DNA from: DATBLE01 sp038248655
GTDB taxonomy: Bacteria > Actinomycetota > Thermoleophilia > Gaiellales > Gaiellaceae
Length of the DNA: 29,114 nt
Assembly (NCBI GenBank): GCA_038248655.1
Contig: JBBRXG010000026.1
Span: 1-29,114, forward strand
Reading direction: 5' to 3'
Shown: in pieces, positions 1-6,721 of the stretch
Layout: each line of letters starts with the position of its first letter
How positions within the stretch are numbered: the stretch's first letter is position 1
Program-made: the position numbers and the translations under genes
Notes under the pieces: model-generated
The model's database searches: none
What the model was told of the DNA's origin: nothing
What the model saw: only the letters and a program-made list of their open reading frames with translations

Positions 1-24
1 GCAGCTGGCTGATCTGAGCGAGCA

Positions 25-62
25 GGGGGGAACCGCTTGGTTCCCCCGTGCGCCCCCTCCTT
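25..62 (+). repeat. Hairpin repeat, copy A
   Basis: A perfect 9-bp stem (GGGGGAACC at 26-34, GGTTCCCCC at 39-47) closes a GCTT loop and is followed by a C-rich tail ending in CCCCCTCC. The same design recurs at 28841-28875 and 29074-29113, always on the plus strand and always with the CCCCCTTCC-like tail. I read it as a dispersed repeat of this genome. It is not followed by a T-run, so a simple intrinsic terminator is less likely. Confidence 0.6.
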
Positions 63-97
63 CTTCGCAGCGATCGCAGCAGCTCACTTCGCCTCTC

Positions 98-114
98 GCC
101 GGGCGAAGCCCGGC
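98..114 (-). terminator. Possible terminator hairpin after the SDR gene
   Basis: A perfect 7-bp stem GCCGGGC/GCCCGGC with a GAA loop lies about 40 bp beyond the stop codon of the minus-strand SDR gene. There is no T-tract on the minus strand, so it may only be a GC-rich pause or RNA-stabilising hairpin. Confidence 0.3.
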
Positions 115-154
115 TCCGGCGGCCGGCGGCGGCGACTGCCGAATGTCAGCCGCC

Positions 155-922
155 TCATACGGCCCCGGGACCGCCGTACGTGCCGCGTGAGAGGACGCGG
201 GCGACGAGCGACGGGGTCAGCGCCTGGAAAACCGCAACGGGTCGATACCACCAGGGGACGAAGCTCTCACGGCGGTCGCGGCGGACCGCGGCGACGATCG
301 AGCGGGCGATCCGGTCGGGCTCGATGATCGTCCACCGAAGCGACCTCGGGAGCACCGTTCGCTGCGGGAAGCCCGCAGTCTCGGCGAAGCCCGGCAGCAC
401 CGTGTGGACACGGATGCGCCGGCTCCGCAGCTGGGCGGCGACCGCTCGCGAGAACGCGAGTTGAGCGTGCTTGGACGCAGCGTAAGGCCCGGACGGGGGG
501 ATCGCCACCGTGCCGGCGACGGAGACGACGTTGACCACGTCGGCGGGGGCTGCCGCCTCGAGCGCGGGCAGGAACGCACGCAGGCACCAGACGGAGCCCA
601 GGTAGTTGACGCGCATGACGTCCTCGATCCGGGCCGGATCACCGCCGAGGAAGTCGGCCCGGGCCGGGATGCCCGCGTTGTTGACGAGCAGATCGATCCT
701 CGGGTGCCGGGCGGTCACCCGAGCGGCCAGGTCGTCCACGGCCGTCCGGTCGCGAACGTCGCAGACCTCGGCCTCCGCTCCGAGCTCACCCGCCGCCTCT
801 CGCAGCCGTTCCTCGCCGCGGGCGACGAGGACGCAGCGCCAGCCGTCGGCGACGAGCAGGCGGGCGACCTCGGCCCCGATCCCGCTCGAGCCGCCGGTGA
901 TCACTGCGACGCGCTCGTCCAC
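155..922 (-). CDS. SDR family NAD(P)-dependent oxidoreductase
   Basis: This 255-residue protein has the classical short-chain dehydrogenase layout. A Rossmann nucleotide-binding motif TGGSSGIG is at residues 9-16, NNAG at 81-84, a catalytic serine near 134, and the YAASK catalytic pair Tyr147/Lys151. The length fits the classical SDR family. The substrate cannot be read from sequence. The gene starts with GTG, 8 nt behind a minus-strand -10-like TACGCT, which suggests a leaderless mRNA. It is divergent from fabI with only 40 bp between the starts. Both genes belong to the same fold superfamily, but nothing else shows a shared pathway. Confidence 0.9.
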   Translation of the reverse strand: MDERVAVITGGSSGIGAEVARLLVADGWRCVLVARGEERLREAAGELGAEAEVCDVRDRTAVDDLAARVTARHPRIDLLVNNAGIPARADFLGGDPARIEDVMRVNYLGSVWCLRAFLPALEAAAPADVVNVVSVAGTVAIPPSGPYAASKHAQLAFSRAVAAQLRSRRIRVHTVLPGFAETAGFPQRTVLPRSLRWTIIEPDRIARSIVAAVRRDRRESFVPWWYRPVAVFQALTPSLVARVLSRGTYGGPGAV

Positions 923-930
923 GGCGGGCC

Positions 931-953
931 AGCGTAGCCGAAGGGTTTACACT
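931..953. promoter_or_regulatory. Divergent promoter pair, SDR/fabI
   Basis: The 40-bp gap holds two opposed -10-like hexamers: TACGCT on the minus strand (931-936), 8 nt before the SDR GTG, and TACACT on the plus strand (948-953), 9 nt before the fabI GTG. No Shine-Dalgarno sequence precedes either start, so both transcripts would be leaderless or nearly so. This is inferred from spacing and hexamer shape. Confidence 0.5.
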
Positions 954-962
954 CGCGCTCCC

Positions 963-1739
963 GTGGCGGATTTCACCGGCAAGCGCGCGCTCGTACTCGG
1001 CGTGGCGAACAAGCGGTCGATCGCCTGGGCGATCGCGCGGCGCCTGGCCGAAGGTGGCGCAGAGCTCGCGTTCACCTACCAGGGCGAGCGCATCGAGTCG
1101 AGCGTCCGCGAGCTGGCCGACAGTGTCTCGAGCCCGCTCGTCACGTCATGCGACGTCCGCTCGGACGAGGATGTCGCCCGCGTCTTCGCCGAGGTCGCGG
1201 ACACCTTCGCCGGCAGTCTCGACCTGCTCGTCCATTCGGTCGCGTTCGCGGCAGCCGAGGATCTCGAGGGGCGCTTCGCCGACACGCCGCGCGACCGCTT
1301 CTGGCTCGCGCTCGACGTCAGCGCCTACTCCCTGGTCGCCTGCGCGCGTTACGCGGAACCGCTGATGGAGGCGGCCGGCGGAGGCTCGATCCTGACGATG
1401 ACCTACCTCGGCGGCGAGCGCGCGGTTCCCCACTACAACGTGATGGGAGTGGCCAAGGCGACGCTCGACGCCTCGGTCCGCTATCTCGCCTGGGAGCTGG
1501 GCGCGAAGAACATCCGGGTGAACGCGATCTCGGCCGGGCCCGTCCGCACGCTCGCGGCGCGGTCGATCGCCGGCTTCCCGACCATGGAGGCGATCGTGGA
1601 GGAGCGCTCGCCACTCCACCGTCCGATCGACTCGGACGACGTCGGCTCCGCCGCCGCCTACCTGCTCTCGGAGGAGGCCCGCAACGTGACCGCGACCACC
1701 CTCTACGTCGACTCCGGATACCACGCGATGGGCATGTAG
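963..1739 (+). CDS. fabI: Enoyl-[acyl-carrier-protein] reductase (NADH), FabI type
   Basis: This 258-residue protein would catalyse the last reduction of each fatty-acid elongation cycle, converting enoyl-ACP to acyl-ACP in the cytoplasm. The N-terminal GKRALVLGVANKRSIAWAIA segment is the typical FabI variant of the Rossmann motif. The catalytic signature is TYLGG followed by YNVMGVAK, giving Tyr148, Tyr158 and Lys165, the FabI spacing of Y-x6-K. The C-terminus has the usual ATTLYVDSGYHAMGM ending. I chose the GTG start because the protein then begins at the Rossmann strand at normal family length, and because a -10-like TACACT lies 9 nt upstream. The frame is open further upstream, but that part is antisense to the SDR gene. 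Confidence 0.95.
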   Translation: MADFTGKRALVLGVANKRSIAWAIARRLAEGGAELAFTYQGERIESSVRELADSVSSPLVTSCDVRSDEDVARVFAEVADTFAGSLDLLVHSVAFAAAEDLEGRFADTPRDRFWLALDVSAYSLVACARYAEPLMEAAGGGSILTMTYLGGERAVPHYNVMGVAKATLDASVRYLAWELGAKNIRVNAISAGPVRTLAARSIAGFPTMEAIVEERSPLHRPIDSDDVGSAAAYLLSEEARNVTATTLYVDSGYHAMGM

Positions 1740-1761
1740 GGATCTCGCGTCGGGGACGGGT

Positions 1762-1803
1762 GACACCATCCCCGCAGAAGGCGCCCGCAGGGATCGTGGT
1801 GTC
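1762..1803. terminator. Stem-loop between convergent fabI and marR
   Basis: GACACCA (1762-1768) pairs perfectly with TGGTGTC (1797-1803), and TCCC/GGGA can extend the stem inward across a 3-nt bulge. It sits 23 bp after the fabI stop and before the convergent marR gene, a position suited to a two-way terminator. No T-run follows, so termination is inferred. Confidence 0.4.
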
Positions 1804-1856
1804 GGCGCCGGCGGTGCGGGCGCAGCGGGCCGACGCCGCCTTCGCGGACGAGCCGC

Positions 1857-2348
1857 TCAGCGTGTGCGAAGGCCGGCGGGGAGGGGCTCGAGCGCGGGCA
1901 GGTGGAGTCCGTCTACGAGCGCGGTCAGCAGGCGCAGGAACTCGCCCTGGTCGTGCGCCGGCAGGCCGGCGAGCAGGTCTCCGAGCAGCTCGCGCAGACG
2001 CTTGCGCACGGCGTGCAACGCCTGGCGCCCCGGTGTGCTCAGGCCGACGAGCACACTGCGGCGGTCGGGTCGTTCGCGGCGCCGCTCGGCGAGGCCGGCG
2101 CGCTCGAGGCGATCGACCAGCCGGGTGACGGTGCTGGTCGCGAGACCGAGTCGATGGGCGAGCTCGTGCATGCGCACATCGCCGCCGGCGAGCACCGTCA
2201 GGGCCTGCAGCTGCACGGGGGAGATGCCCCCGGCAACCCCGCGGTGGCGACCGAGTAGCAGCTGCGCAAACGCGTGCCCGCGCACGAGCAGTGCGTCGAG
2301 GAGCTCTTCGCTCGGCTGCTGGGCTCGAGTGCTCGTCCGATCTGCCAT
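1857..2348 (-). CDS. MarR family transcriptional regulator
   Basis: This is a 163-residue winged-helix repressor. The central part (about residues 45-115) shows the MarR fold: SPVQLQALTVLAG, then the recognition region HELAHRLGLATSTVTRLVDRL, then the wing with RRRERPDRRSVLVGLS. MarR proteins are usually dimers released from DNA by small ligands or oxidation; the ligand here is unknown. I start at the ATG at 2348 rather than a longer upstream frame because a -10-like TACACT (2356-2361) sits 7 nt ahead of it. That hexamer lies inside one arm of an inverted repeat, implying autorepression. The likely target is the divergent membrane-protein gene now broken by an insertion sequence. Confidence 0.9.
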   Translation of the reverse strand: MADRTSTRAQQPSEELLDALLVRGHAFAQLLLGRHRGVAGGISPVQLQALTVLAGGDVRMHELAHRLGLATSTVTRLVDRLERAGLAERRRERPDRRSVLVGLSTPGRQALHAVRKRLRELLGDLLAGLPAHDQGEFLRLLTALVDGLHLPALEPLPAGLRTR

Positions 2349-2350
2349 CC

Positions 2351-2402
2351 CTAGCAGTGTAGCTGTCGACGGCAACTGTTGCTGCTCAGCTACAATTGCT
2401 AG
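2351..2402. promoter_or_regulatory. Inverted-repeat operator with two divergent -10 boxes
   Basis: The arms are CTAGCAGTGTAGCTG (2351-2365) and CAGCTACAATTGCTAG (2387-2402). They are reverse complements apart from one inserted base and one substitution. Read outward, the left arm contains TACACT 7 nt before the marR ATG and the right arm contains TACAAT (2391-2396) for the membrane-protein gene. A MarR dimer bound on either arm would cover a -10 box, so one regulator could control both directions. The repeat is seen; the protein that binds it is inferred. Confidence 0.65.
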
Positions 2403-2477
2403 GAGCCGAAGATGGCAAGCGAGCTCCGTCGAGGAGGGAGCGGTCACGCTCGGCGACACCAAAGCTCACCGTCTAAA

Positions 2478-2486
2478 AAGGAGGTG
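2478..2486 (+). promoter_or_regulatory. Strong Shine-Dalgarno sequence
   Basis: AAGGAGGTG lies 5 nt before the ATG at 2492 and fits the 16S rRNA anti-SD almost perfectly. With the putative TACAAT -10 box at 2391-2396 this gene would have a 5' leader of about 90 nt, in contrast to most genes in the window, which look leaderless. Confidence 0.7.
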
Positions 2487-2491
2487 GGGAA

Positions 2492-2746
2492 ATGGAGGCC
2501 CACGCACAGTTCCGGCGTCGGCCGCGCCTTCCGCACGTGCACGTCGGTCAACGACAGGCAACGGGCGTCGGCCGGCTGACCCTGGTCGGCCTTCTAGCCG
2601 GGATCGGCGGCGGGCTCGCGATGGCTGCGCCGCTCGTGATCTACGACTGGGCGAAGGCAAGCAATAGCGCGCTCGAGCTGCCGATGGCCGTCACCGCGTG
2701 GCTGTTCGGGCTCGACCATTACGCCCGTTTGGGGGTATCCATCTAA
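2492..2746 (+). pseudogene. N-terminal part of a membrane protein split by an insertion sequence
   Basis: The first 79 codons (to 2728) belong to the original gene; the next five and the stop are read from the end of the insertion sequence. The fragment has a basic N-terminus and one clear membrane helix (about residues 28-52, VGLLAGIGGGLAMAAPLVIY region), then the start of a second region. Joining codon 79 to position 3829 restores an uninterrupted 205-residue protein with about four membrane helices. I do not recognise the family. It lies divergent from the marR gene behind the shared operator, so it was probably that regulator's target. The strong Shine-Dalgarno sequence suggests it was well expressed before disruption. 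Confidence 0.8.
2721..2728 (+). repeat. Target-site duplication, left copy
   Basis: ACGCCCGT occurs directly before the left end of the insertion sequence and again directly after the right end (3821-3828). Eight base pairs is the duplication size known for IS1595-family elements. Confidence 0.9.
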
Positions 2747-3820
2747 CCGGACCTCCACGGGCGTCCTGCCGGCGGGCGTTGCATGCTCGGCGGGCGGCCG
2801 CGGCCGCGCGGCGGCTGGCGGGGGATGGTGTTCGGTCGCGGGTTGGCGATCAGGTCGCGGTAGCGCACGGGCTGATGGGCGACGGCGAGCTCGAGCAGCC
2901 GGTAGAAGACGATGCCGCGGCTGCGCGAGTGGCGGCGGTTGAACCGGAACGCGAACTCGTTCGGGTAGGCGGGCAGATGGGCGTCGTCGACCGATCCCTG
3001 GTGGGTGCCGAGCAGCCAGCGCTTGGCCAGCGAGGCGACCCGGTGCACGGCGGGCTGGAGCTGGTCGGGATCCTCGCCGCGAGCGCGGGCCGCCCGCTGG
3101 CTGCGGCGGTCGTGGATGTAGCCGAGCCGCTCCAGTCCGGCGTAGCCTGCCCAGCCATCGCTGATCACGACCGCGCCCGGCTCGACGTGATCGCTGACGA
3201 AGGCGTGCAGCGAGGCGGCGGAGGCATCGGCCAGCGGCGCCATCCGGCAGCGGCCGAGCCCCTTCGGCTTCCGAACCTCGACGGCGATGCCGGTCAGGAC
3301 CTTCTTGCCCCGGGCGCGGCCGCCGGCGAGCCCCGCCTCCTCGCCGCCGATGTAGATCTCGTCGACCTCCACTCTCCCGGCCAGCCGCTCCCGGCCGGGA
3401 CGCACCAGCACCGAGCGCAGCCGGTGCAGCATCGCCCAGGCGGTCTGGTAGGAGCCGATCTCGAGCAGTCGCTGCAGCGAGAGCGCCGACATCCCGTCCT
3501 TCTGTGAGGCGAATAGCCAGCAGGCGGTGAACCAGACCGTCAGCGGCGTGCGCGTGCGGTCGAAGATCGTGCCCGCCGTCGGGGAGGTGCGCTCGCCACA
3601 GGACGAGCACTTGACGCGACCGTCGCCGATCGGCCAGCCGCCCGCATGACCACAGTCCGGACAGACGAACCTCTCCGGCCAACGCAGCCACTCCACGTAG
3701 TCCAGACAGTCGGCGTCGGTCGGAAACCAGGCCTGGAACTCCCCAACGACCACGGATAGTGCTTTCCGGCCTACAAGGCGACGATCCCCGCATCCTAGTC
3801 CGGTTAGATGGATACCCCCA
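2729..3820. mobile_element. IS1595-family (ISXO2-like) insertion sequence, complete
   Basis: The element is about 1.09 kb. Its ends are perfect 22-bp inverted repeats (2730-2751 and 3799-3820) starting TGGGGGTATCC; one extra T at 2729 lies between the left repeat and the target duplication. It is flanked by 8-bp direct repeats ACGCCCGT and carries one intact transposase on the minus strand whose stop codon lies inside the left terminal repeat. Perfect ends, perfect target duplication and an open transposase frame point to a recent insertion. It interrupts a membrane-protein gene in such a way that precise loss with one duplication copy restores the reading frame. Confidence 0.93.
2743..3753 (-). 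CDS. IS1595 family transposase (ISXO2-like)
   Basis: This 336-residue protein has an N-terminal zinc ribbon (Cys31, Cys34, Cys49, Cys52 in CPDCG and CSSCG) followed by the ISXO2-like DDE nuclease domain. The domain shows VDEIYIGG (Asp131), VVISDGWAGY (Asp199) and a C-terminal segment with KRWLLGTHQG and EFAFRFNRR, which is typical of the IS1595 family. I chose the GTG at 3753 because GGAAAG lies 8 nt upstream and because the protein then begins just before the conserved zinc-ribbon region. The frame is open for a long way upstream outside the element, but that is antisense to other genes and not coding. The third catalytic residue is not assigned with confidence. Confidence 0.93.
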   Translation of the reverse strand: MVVGEFQAWFPTDADCLDYVEWLRWPERFVCPDCGHAGGWPIGDGRVKCSSCGERTSPTAGTIFDRTRTPLTVWFTACWLFASQKDGMSALSLQRLLEIGSYQTAWAMLHRLRSVLVRPGRERLAGRVEVDEIYIGGEEAGLAGGRARGKKVLTGIAVEVRKPKGLGRCRMAPLADASAASLHAFVSDHVEPGAVVISDGWAGYAGLERLGYIHDRRSQRAARARGEDPDQLQPAVHRVASLAKRWLLGTHQGSVDDAHLPAYPNEFAFRFNRRHSRSRGIVFYRLLELAVAHQPVRYRDLIANPRPNTIPRQPPRGRGRPPSMQRPPAGRPWRSG

Positions 3821-4209
3821 ACGCCCGTAACGCGTACCACTGGTGGCCGATCGTGATCGGCGCGCTCTTCCTGATCGCCTACTGGGGCGTTCAGGGACTC
3901 GCATTCGCCGGTATCGCCGACCGCGTCTACCGCGTCCGGACGATGCTCGGCAGCATCGGCCTCGACGCGGTCTCGAGCTTCGTCAGCTTCATGCTCTTCT
4001 GGTACATGGTGCTGCCGATCGCTCGCGATGGCGCGCCGTTCCGCGAGACCGCGGTCGCAACCGGCTCGTTCGTGGCGCCGAACTGGGTCTGGATCCTCGG
4101 CTTCACGCTGTCCGGATTCGCAGCCGCCGTCTGCTACCGCGCATTCCGATCGCGCGAGCTGGTGCAGCCGGAGACGGTCTCGAGAGCGGAGCACCAGGAA
4201 GCCGCCTAG
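3808..4209 (+). pseudogene. C-terminal part of the split membrane protein
   Basis: From position 3829 this frame continues the protein broken at 2728, contributing 126 residues. An ATG at 3808 inside the right terminal repeat keeps the frame open but is probably accidental. Three hydrophobic stretches are visible: WPIVIGALFLIAYWGVQGLAF, SSFVSFMLFWYMVLPIA and VAPNWVWILGFTLSGFAAAV, each long enough to span the membrane. The hydrophilic tail carries charged residues and ends near a strong hairpin. No family is recognised. Confidence 0.75.
3821..3828 (+). repeat. Target-site duplication, right copy
   Basis: Second copy of ACGCCCGT, in the same reading frame of the host gene as the left copy (codons for Ala-Arg on both sides), which is why removal of the element and one copy restores the gene. 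Confidence 0.9.
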
Positions 4210-4224
4210 CCATAGCTCCAGGGC

Positions 4225-4268
4225 GGAGACCCCGCGCCTCCTCCTCACCGGGGAGCCGCGGGGTCTCC
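4225..4268. terminator. Strong hairpin between convergent genes
   Basis: GGAGACCCCGCG (4225-4236) pairs perfectly over 12 bp with CGCGGGGTCTCC (4257-4268), followed by GTTGTCT. It lies 15 bp after the membrane-protein stop and 42 bp beyond the convergent minus-strand gene's end, so it probably stops transcription from both sides. Confidence 0.65.
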
Positions 4269-4310
4269 GTTGTCTCCGGCGAGCAGCCGCTCTACTCGGC
4301 GCCGGCGCGA

Positions 4311-6329
4311 TCAGCTCTCCGGCAGGGCGTACGCGACGATGCGGGCGCCGCGTGGCTTCCCGCCGATCTCGGAAAGCCGGCCGGCGCCGAACGCGATCAG
4401 GTGCCAGCCGGGGTGGGGGAGCCCGATGCGCACCTCCGTCAGCCGGTGGACGGTCAGCCGTGAGTGCGGGTGTCCGTCCAGCGAGATTCGCACCCGGAGC
4501 GGCTCGGGCGAGGCGACGAAGAGACGGGCGATGCCCTCGCCGTAGACCCAGAAAGCCGCGTGGCTGCGGCTCATCTGACGGCCGCGGATGTCCGATCGGT
4601 ACCAGCCCTCGCAGAAGAGAGCGTCGTCGCGAGGAGGCTCGGCGAGCGGCGGCTCCGTGGAACCCGCGGCGCCGCGACCGAACGCGGCGACGGCGCCGTC
4701 GGTCGCGAGCGGCCGCCACCCGTGCAGAACGAGCCCGCGCCACGCCAGCCACGCCGTGTCCGCCAGCACGGTGTTCTGGCGGTAGAGGCCGGCGTGCAGC
4801 GCCACCGTCGAGACGCCGAGCCGGTTGGCGAGGCCGCCGGCGCCGGTCGTCCAGTCGCCGCAGTTCAGCGGCTGGAGCCGGCGCGCGACCTCGTCCGCCT
4901 TCCGGGGCGCGGTGGTCGAGTAGCCGCCCGGCCGCCGGCGCAGGACCCGCTGGTCGTAGTAGAGGTAGACGCTCCCGTAGTGGACGTCCGGGAGGAAGAC
5001 GGGCAGCTCGAGCAGCTGTCCCTCCGGCGCAGCTCGAACCGCGTCGTAGGCGCGGTTCGAGCGGTCGGCGGCCGAGGCGTCGAATACGCGCACGTGCAGG
5101 TCGGCGACGAGCAGGACGGCGACCGTGGCGCCGAGGGCGAGCCTCGGCAGGCGTCTCGCCGCCGGCCGCTCCAGGCCCGCATCGACGGCGACGGCGACGA
5201 GGGCCGCGAGAGCCAGGCACGCGATCGGCATCAGCCGCTCCGGAACGCGCGGGTAGCGGAGCGGCGGCAGCGCATGCCAGAGCGGCGAGTAGAGGGGAAA
5301 GTGGGTGCCGAGCGCGAGGAGCACCGGGACGAGGATGCCGAGTCCGAGCGCGGTCGCGAGATAACGGTCGCCGCGCCGGACGAGCAGTACGAAGCCGGCG
5401 ATCGCGACGAGCGGCGTCAGCCAGCCGAGGAAGACGAACGCCTCGGCGCCGTGCCGCACGTTCCGGGACACGAGGTCGAGCCCGTCGGCGGAGTAGACGC
5501 GGACCTCGTTCAGCGACCGCCCGCGTTCGTCGATCGAGCCGGAGATCACGGCCAGCCTGATCAGGAGGCCGCCCAGGATCGCGGCCGCGCCTCCGATCGC
5601 CGCCGCCCCCAGGGCGACCCGCTCGCGCGACCGGCAGAGGGCGTAGAGCAGGTAGAACGGGATCGCCCCCAGGGCCAGGTGGACCTGACCGGAGAGCGGG
5701 ATCGAGGCCAGGGCGGCCCCGGACAGCCACCACCATCGCTTCATCCCCGTTCGCCGTCCACGCTCGAACGCCCACAGGGAGAGCGGGAGGAGCAGCGAGA
5801 TCGGCCCGAGCAGGTGGCCGCGGCTCTGCATCACGCGGTAGGGGGCGATCTCGAAGGCGAGGCCGCCCGTCGCGGCGGCGAAGCGCGACAGGCCGAGCTC
5901 CCGGAGCCACGCCATCGCCAGCACCCCGGCCCCGAACAGGGCGAGAAGCGTGAAGAGGTTCCAGGCCAGAACGGGCCCGAAGGCACGCACGAGCGGCCAG
6001 TAGGCGAGGCCGAACGGCCACCAGGCCGGGTTCGCCTGCGCCCCGGTCTCGGGGCGGAAGGTGTACGGGTCGAGCCACGGCGGTCGCCCGTGCTCGAGCT
6101 GGTGACCCGCGAGCCAGAGCCGGTAGCCGGTCTGGAGATGATCGCCGGGGGACGCTTCGCCGTGGGCCGGGGCTCCGCTCGCCATGAAGCTCGACCAGCC
6201 GTGGACGATCGCAGGCTCGGTCGCGACCACGGCCCCGACGGCGAACAGAGCGCAGGCGAGGCTTACAGGGCCCGGGCGGCGGCCAGCAACTCGTCGAAGT
6301 CCGGCACGAGCTCGTTCCCATAGCTCCAC
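4311..6329 (-). CDS. Large multi-pass membrane protein, glycosyltransferase-like (YfhO/GT-C style)
   Basis: The protein is about 672 residues. It has one hydrophobic helix near the N-terminus, an extracytoplasmic-type loop (GDHLQTGYRLWLAGHQLEHG and PWLDPYTFRPE), then around ten membrane helices to about residue 420, and a soluble C-terminal half containing DLHVRVFDAS and YYDQRVLRR. The arrangement resembles membrane glycosyltransferases or YfhO-like proteins that use polyprenyl-linked sugars, but no catalytic motif proves this. The start is uncertain: I use the GTG at 6329, which keeps the first helix whole but overlaps the peroxiredoxin gene by 67 bp; a GTG at 6230 would cut into that helix. 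It is the last gene of a tightly packed minus-strand run. Confidence 0.7.
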   Translation of the reverse strand: MELWERARAGLRRVAGRRPGPVSLACALFAVGAVVATEPAIVHGWSSFMASGAPAHGEASPGDHLQTGYRLWLAGHQLEHGRPPWLDPYTFRPETGAQANPAWWPFGLAYWPLVRAFGPVLAWNLFTLLALFGAGVLAMAWLRELGLSRFAAATGGLAFEIAPYRVMQSRGHLLGPISLLLPLSLWAFERGRRTGMKRWWWLSGAALASIPLSGQVHLALGAIPFYLLYALCRSRERVALGAAAIGGAAAILGGLLIRLAVISGSIDERGRSLNEVRVYSADGLDLVSRNVRHGAEAFVFLGWLTPLVAIAGFVLLVRRGDRYLATALGLGILVPVLLALGTHFPLYSPLWHALPPLRYPRVPERLMPIACLALAALVAVAVDAGLERPAARRLPRLALGATVAVLLVADLHVRVFDASAADRSNRAYDAVRAAPEGQLLELPVFLPDVHYGSVYLYYDQRVLRRRPGGYSTTAPRKADEVARRLQPLNCGDWTTGAGGLANRLGVSTVALHAGLYRQNTVLADTAWLAWRGLVLHGWRPLATDGAVAAFGRGAAGSTEPPLAEPPRDDALFCEGWYRSDIRGRQMSRSHAAFWVYGEGIARLFVASPEPLRVRISLDGHPHSRLTVHRLTEVRIGLPHPGWHLIAFGAGRLSEIGGKPRGARIVAYALPES

Positions 6330-6721
6330 GCCCCTCGAATCCTCCCTTCGCTGTCGATCAGGAACGCCGTCCGCTGCGGCACGTCTTCCATTCCGCGGAA
6401 GACCTGGGTCGCGCCGAACCCGCGCACTGCCTCGCCGTTCCAGTCCGAGAGCAGCCCGAAATCGAGATCGAGCGCCTGCATCCAGGCGATGTGGGTCCAC
6501 GGCGAGTCCCGCGAGATCCCGAGCGCCCGCACTCCGGCCTCCTCGAAGTCGGCGCTCCTGTCACGCAGGAGCTCCATCTCGCTCGTTCACGTCGAGGACC
6601 AGTCGAAGAGGTAGAAGAGGAGCAGGACCGGCCCGTCGGCGACGATCTCCTCGAGCGTGTGCTGCTCGCGCGGGCCGACCCAGACGGTCGCCGCCGGGAT
6701 CCGGTCGCCGACCGCCAGCAT
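6263..6721 (-). CDS. Candidate selenocysteine-containing peroxiredoxin (AhpC/TSA family)
   Basis: Read through one in-frame TGA (6587-6589) the gene encodes 152 residues with Sec at position 45. The segment FYLFDWSST-U-TSE matches the peroxiredoxin active site (FYPxDFTxxCTxE), with U exactly at the peroxidatic cysteine. After the TGA the frame continues without fault: LGISRDSPWTHIAW, LLSDWNGEAVRGFG and AFLIDSEGRIRGAW are standard features of bacterioferritin-comigratory-type peroxiredoxins, which reduce peroxides. There is no cysteine anywhere in the protein, so without Sec it would lack its catalytic group. The ATG overlaps the upstream stop by one base (TGATG), indicating translational coupling. 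The alternative is a pseudogene by TGC-to-TGA mutation; the hairpin right after the TGA argues against that. Ordinary annotation would report only a 104-residue fragment from an internal ATG at 6577. Confidence 0.8.
6554..6572 (-). promoter_or_regulatory. Candidate bacterial SECIS element
   Basis: On the minus strand, 14 nt after the TGA, GCTCCTG and CAGGAGC form a perfect 7-bp stem closing the 5-nt loop CGTGA. Two further G-C pairs can form below an A/G mismatch. The loop begins 21 nt after the TGA and has G in its second position followed by U. Bacterial SECIS elements recognised by SelB lie directly after the UGA inside the coding region, with a short loop carrying a G in the first two positions, and this hairpin meets those features. 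Confidence 0.7.

Noticed and set aside
2743..6321. A 1192-codon open frame on the minus strand
   Set aside because: Only its last 336 codons are the insertion-sequence transposase; the rest crosses the element boundary and is out-of-frame reading of the membrane-protein genes, with a low-complexity Arg/Ala/Pro composition.
4464..6323. A 619-codon plus-strand frame opposite the membrane protein
   Set aside because: Highly charged low-complexity translation and no domain; the minus-strand frame has regular membrane helices.
6263..6577. Independent 104-residue redoxin gene starting at an internal ATG
   Set aside because: It would lack the first strand and the active site of the thioredoxin fold. 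The missing part is in the same frame just upstream of the TGA, so the full gene with Sec is the better reading.
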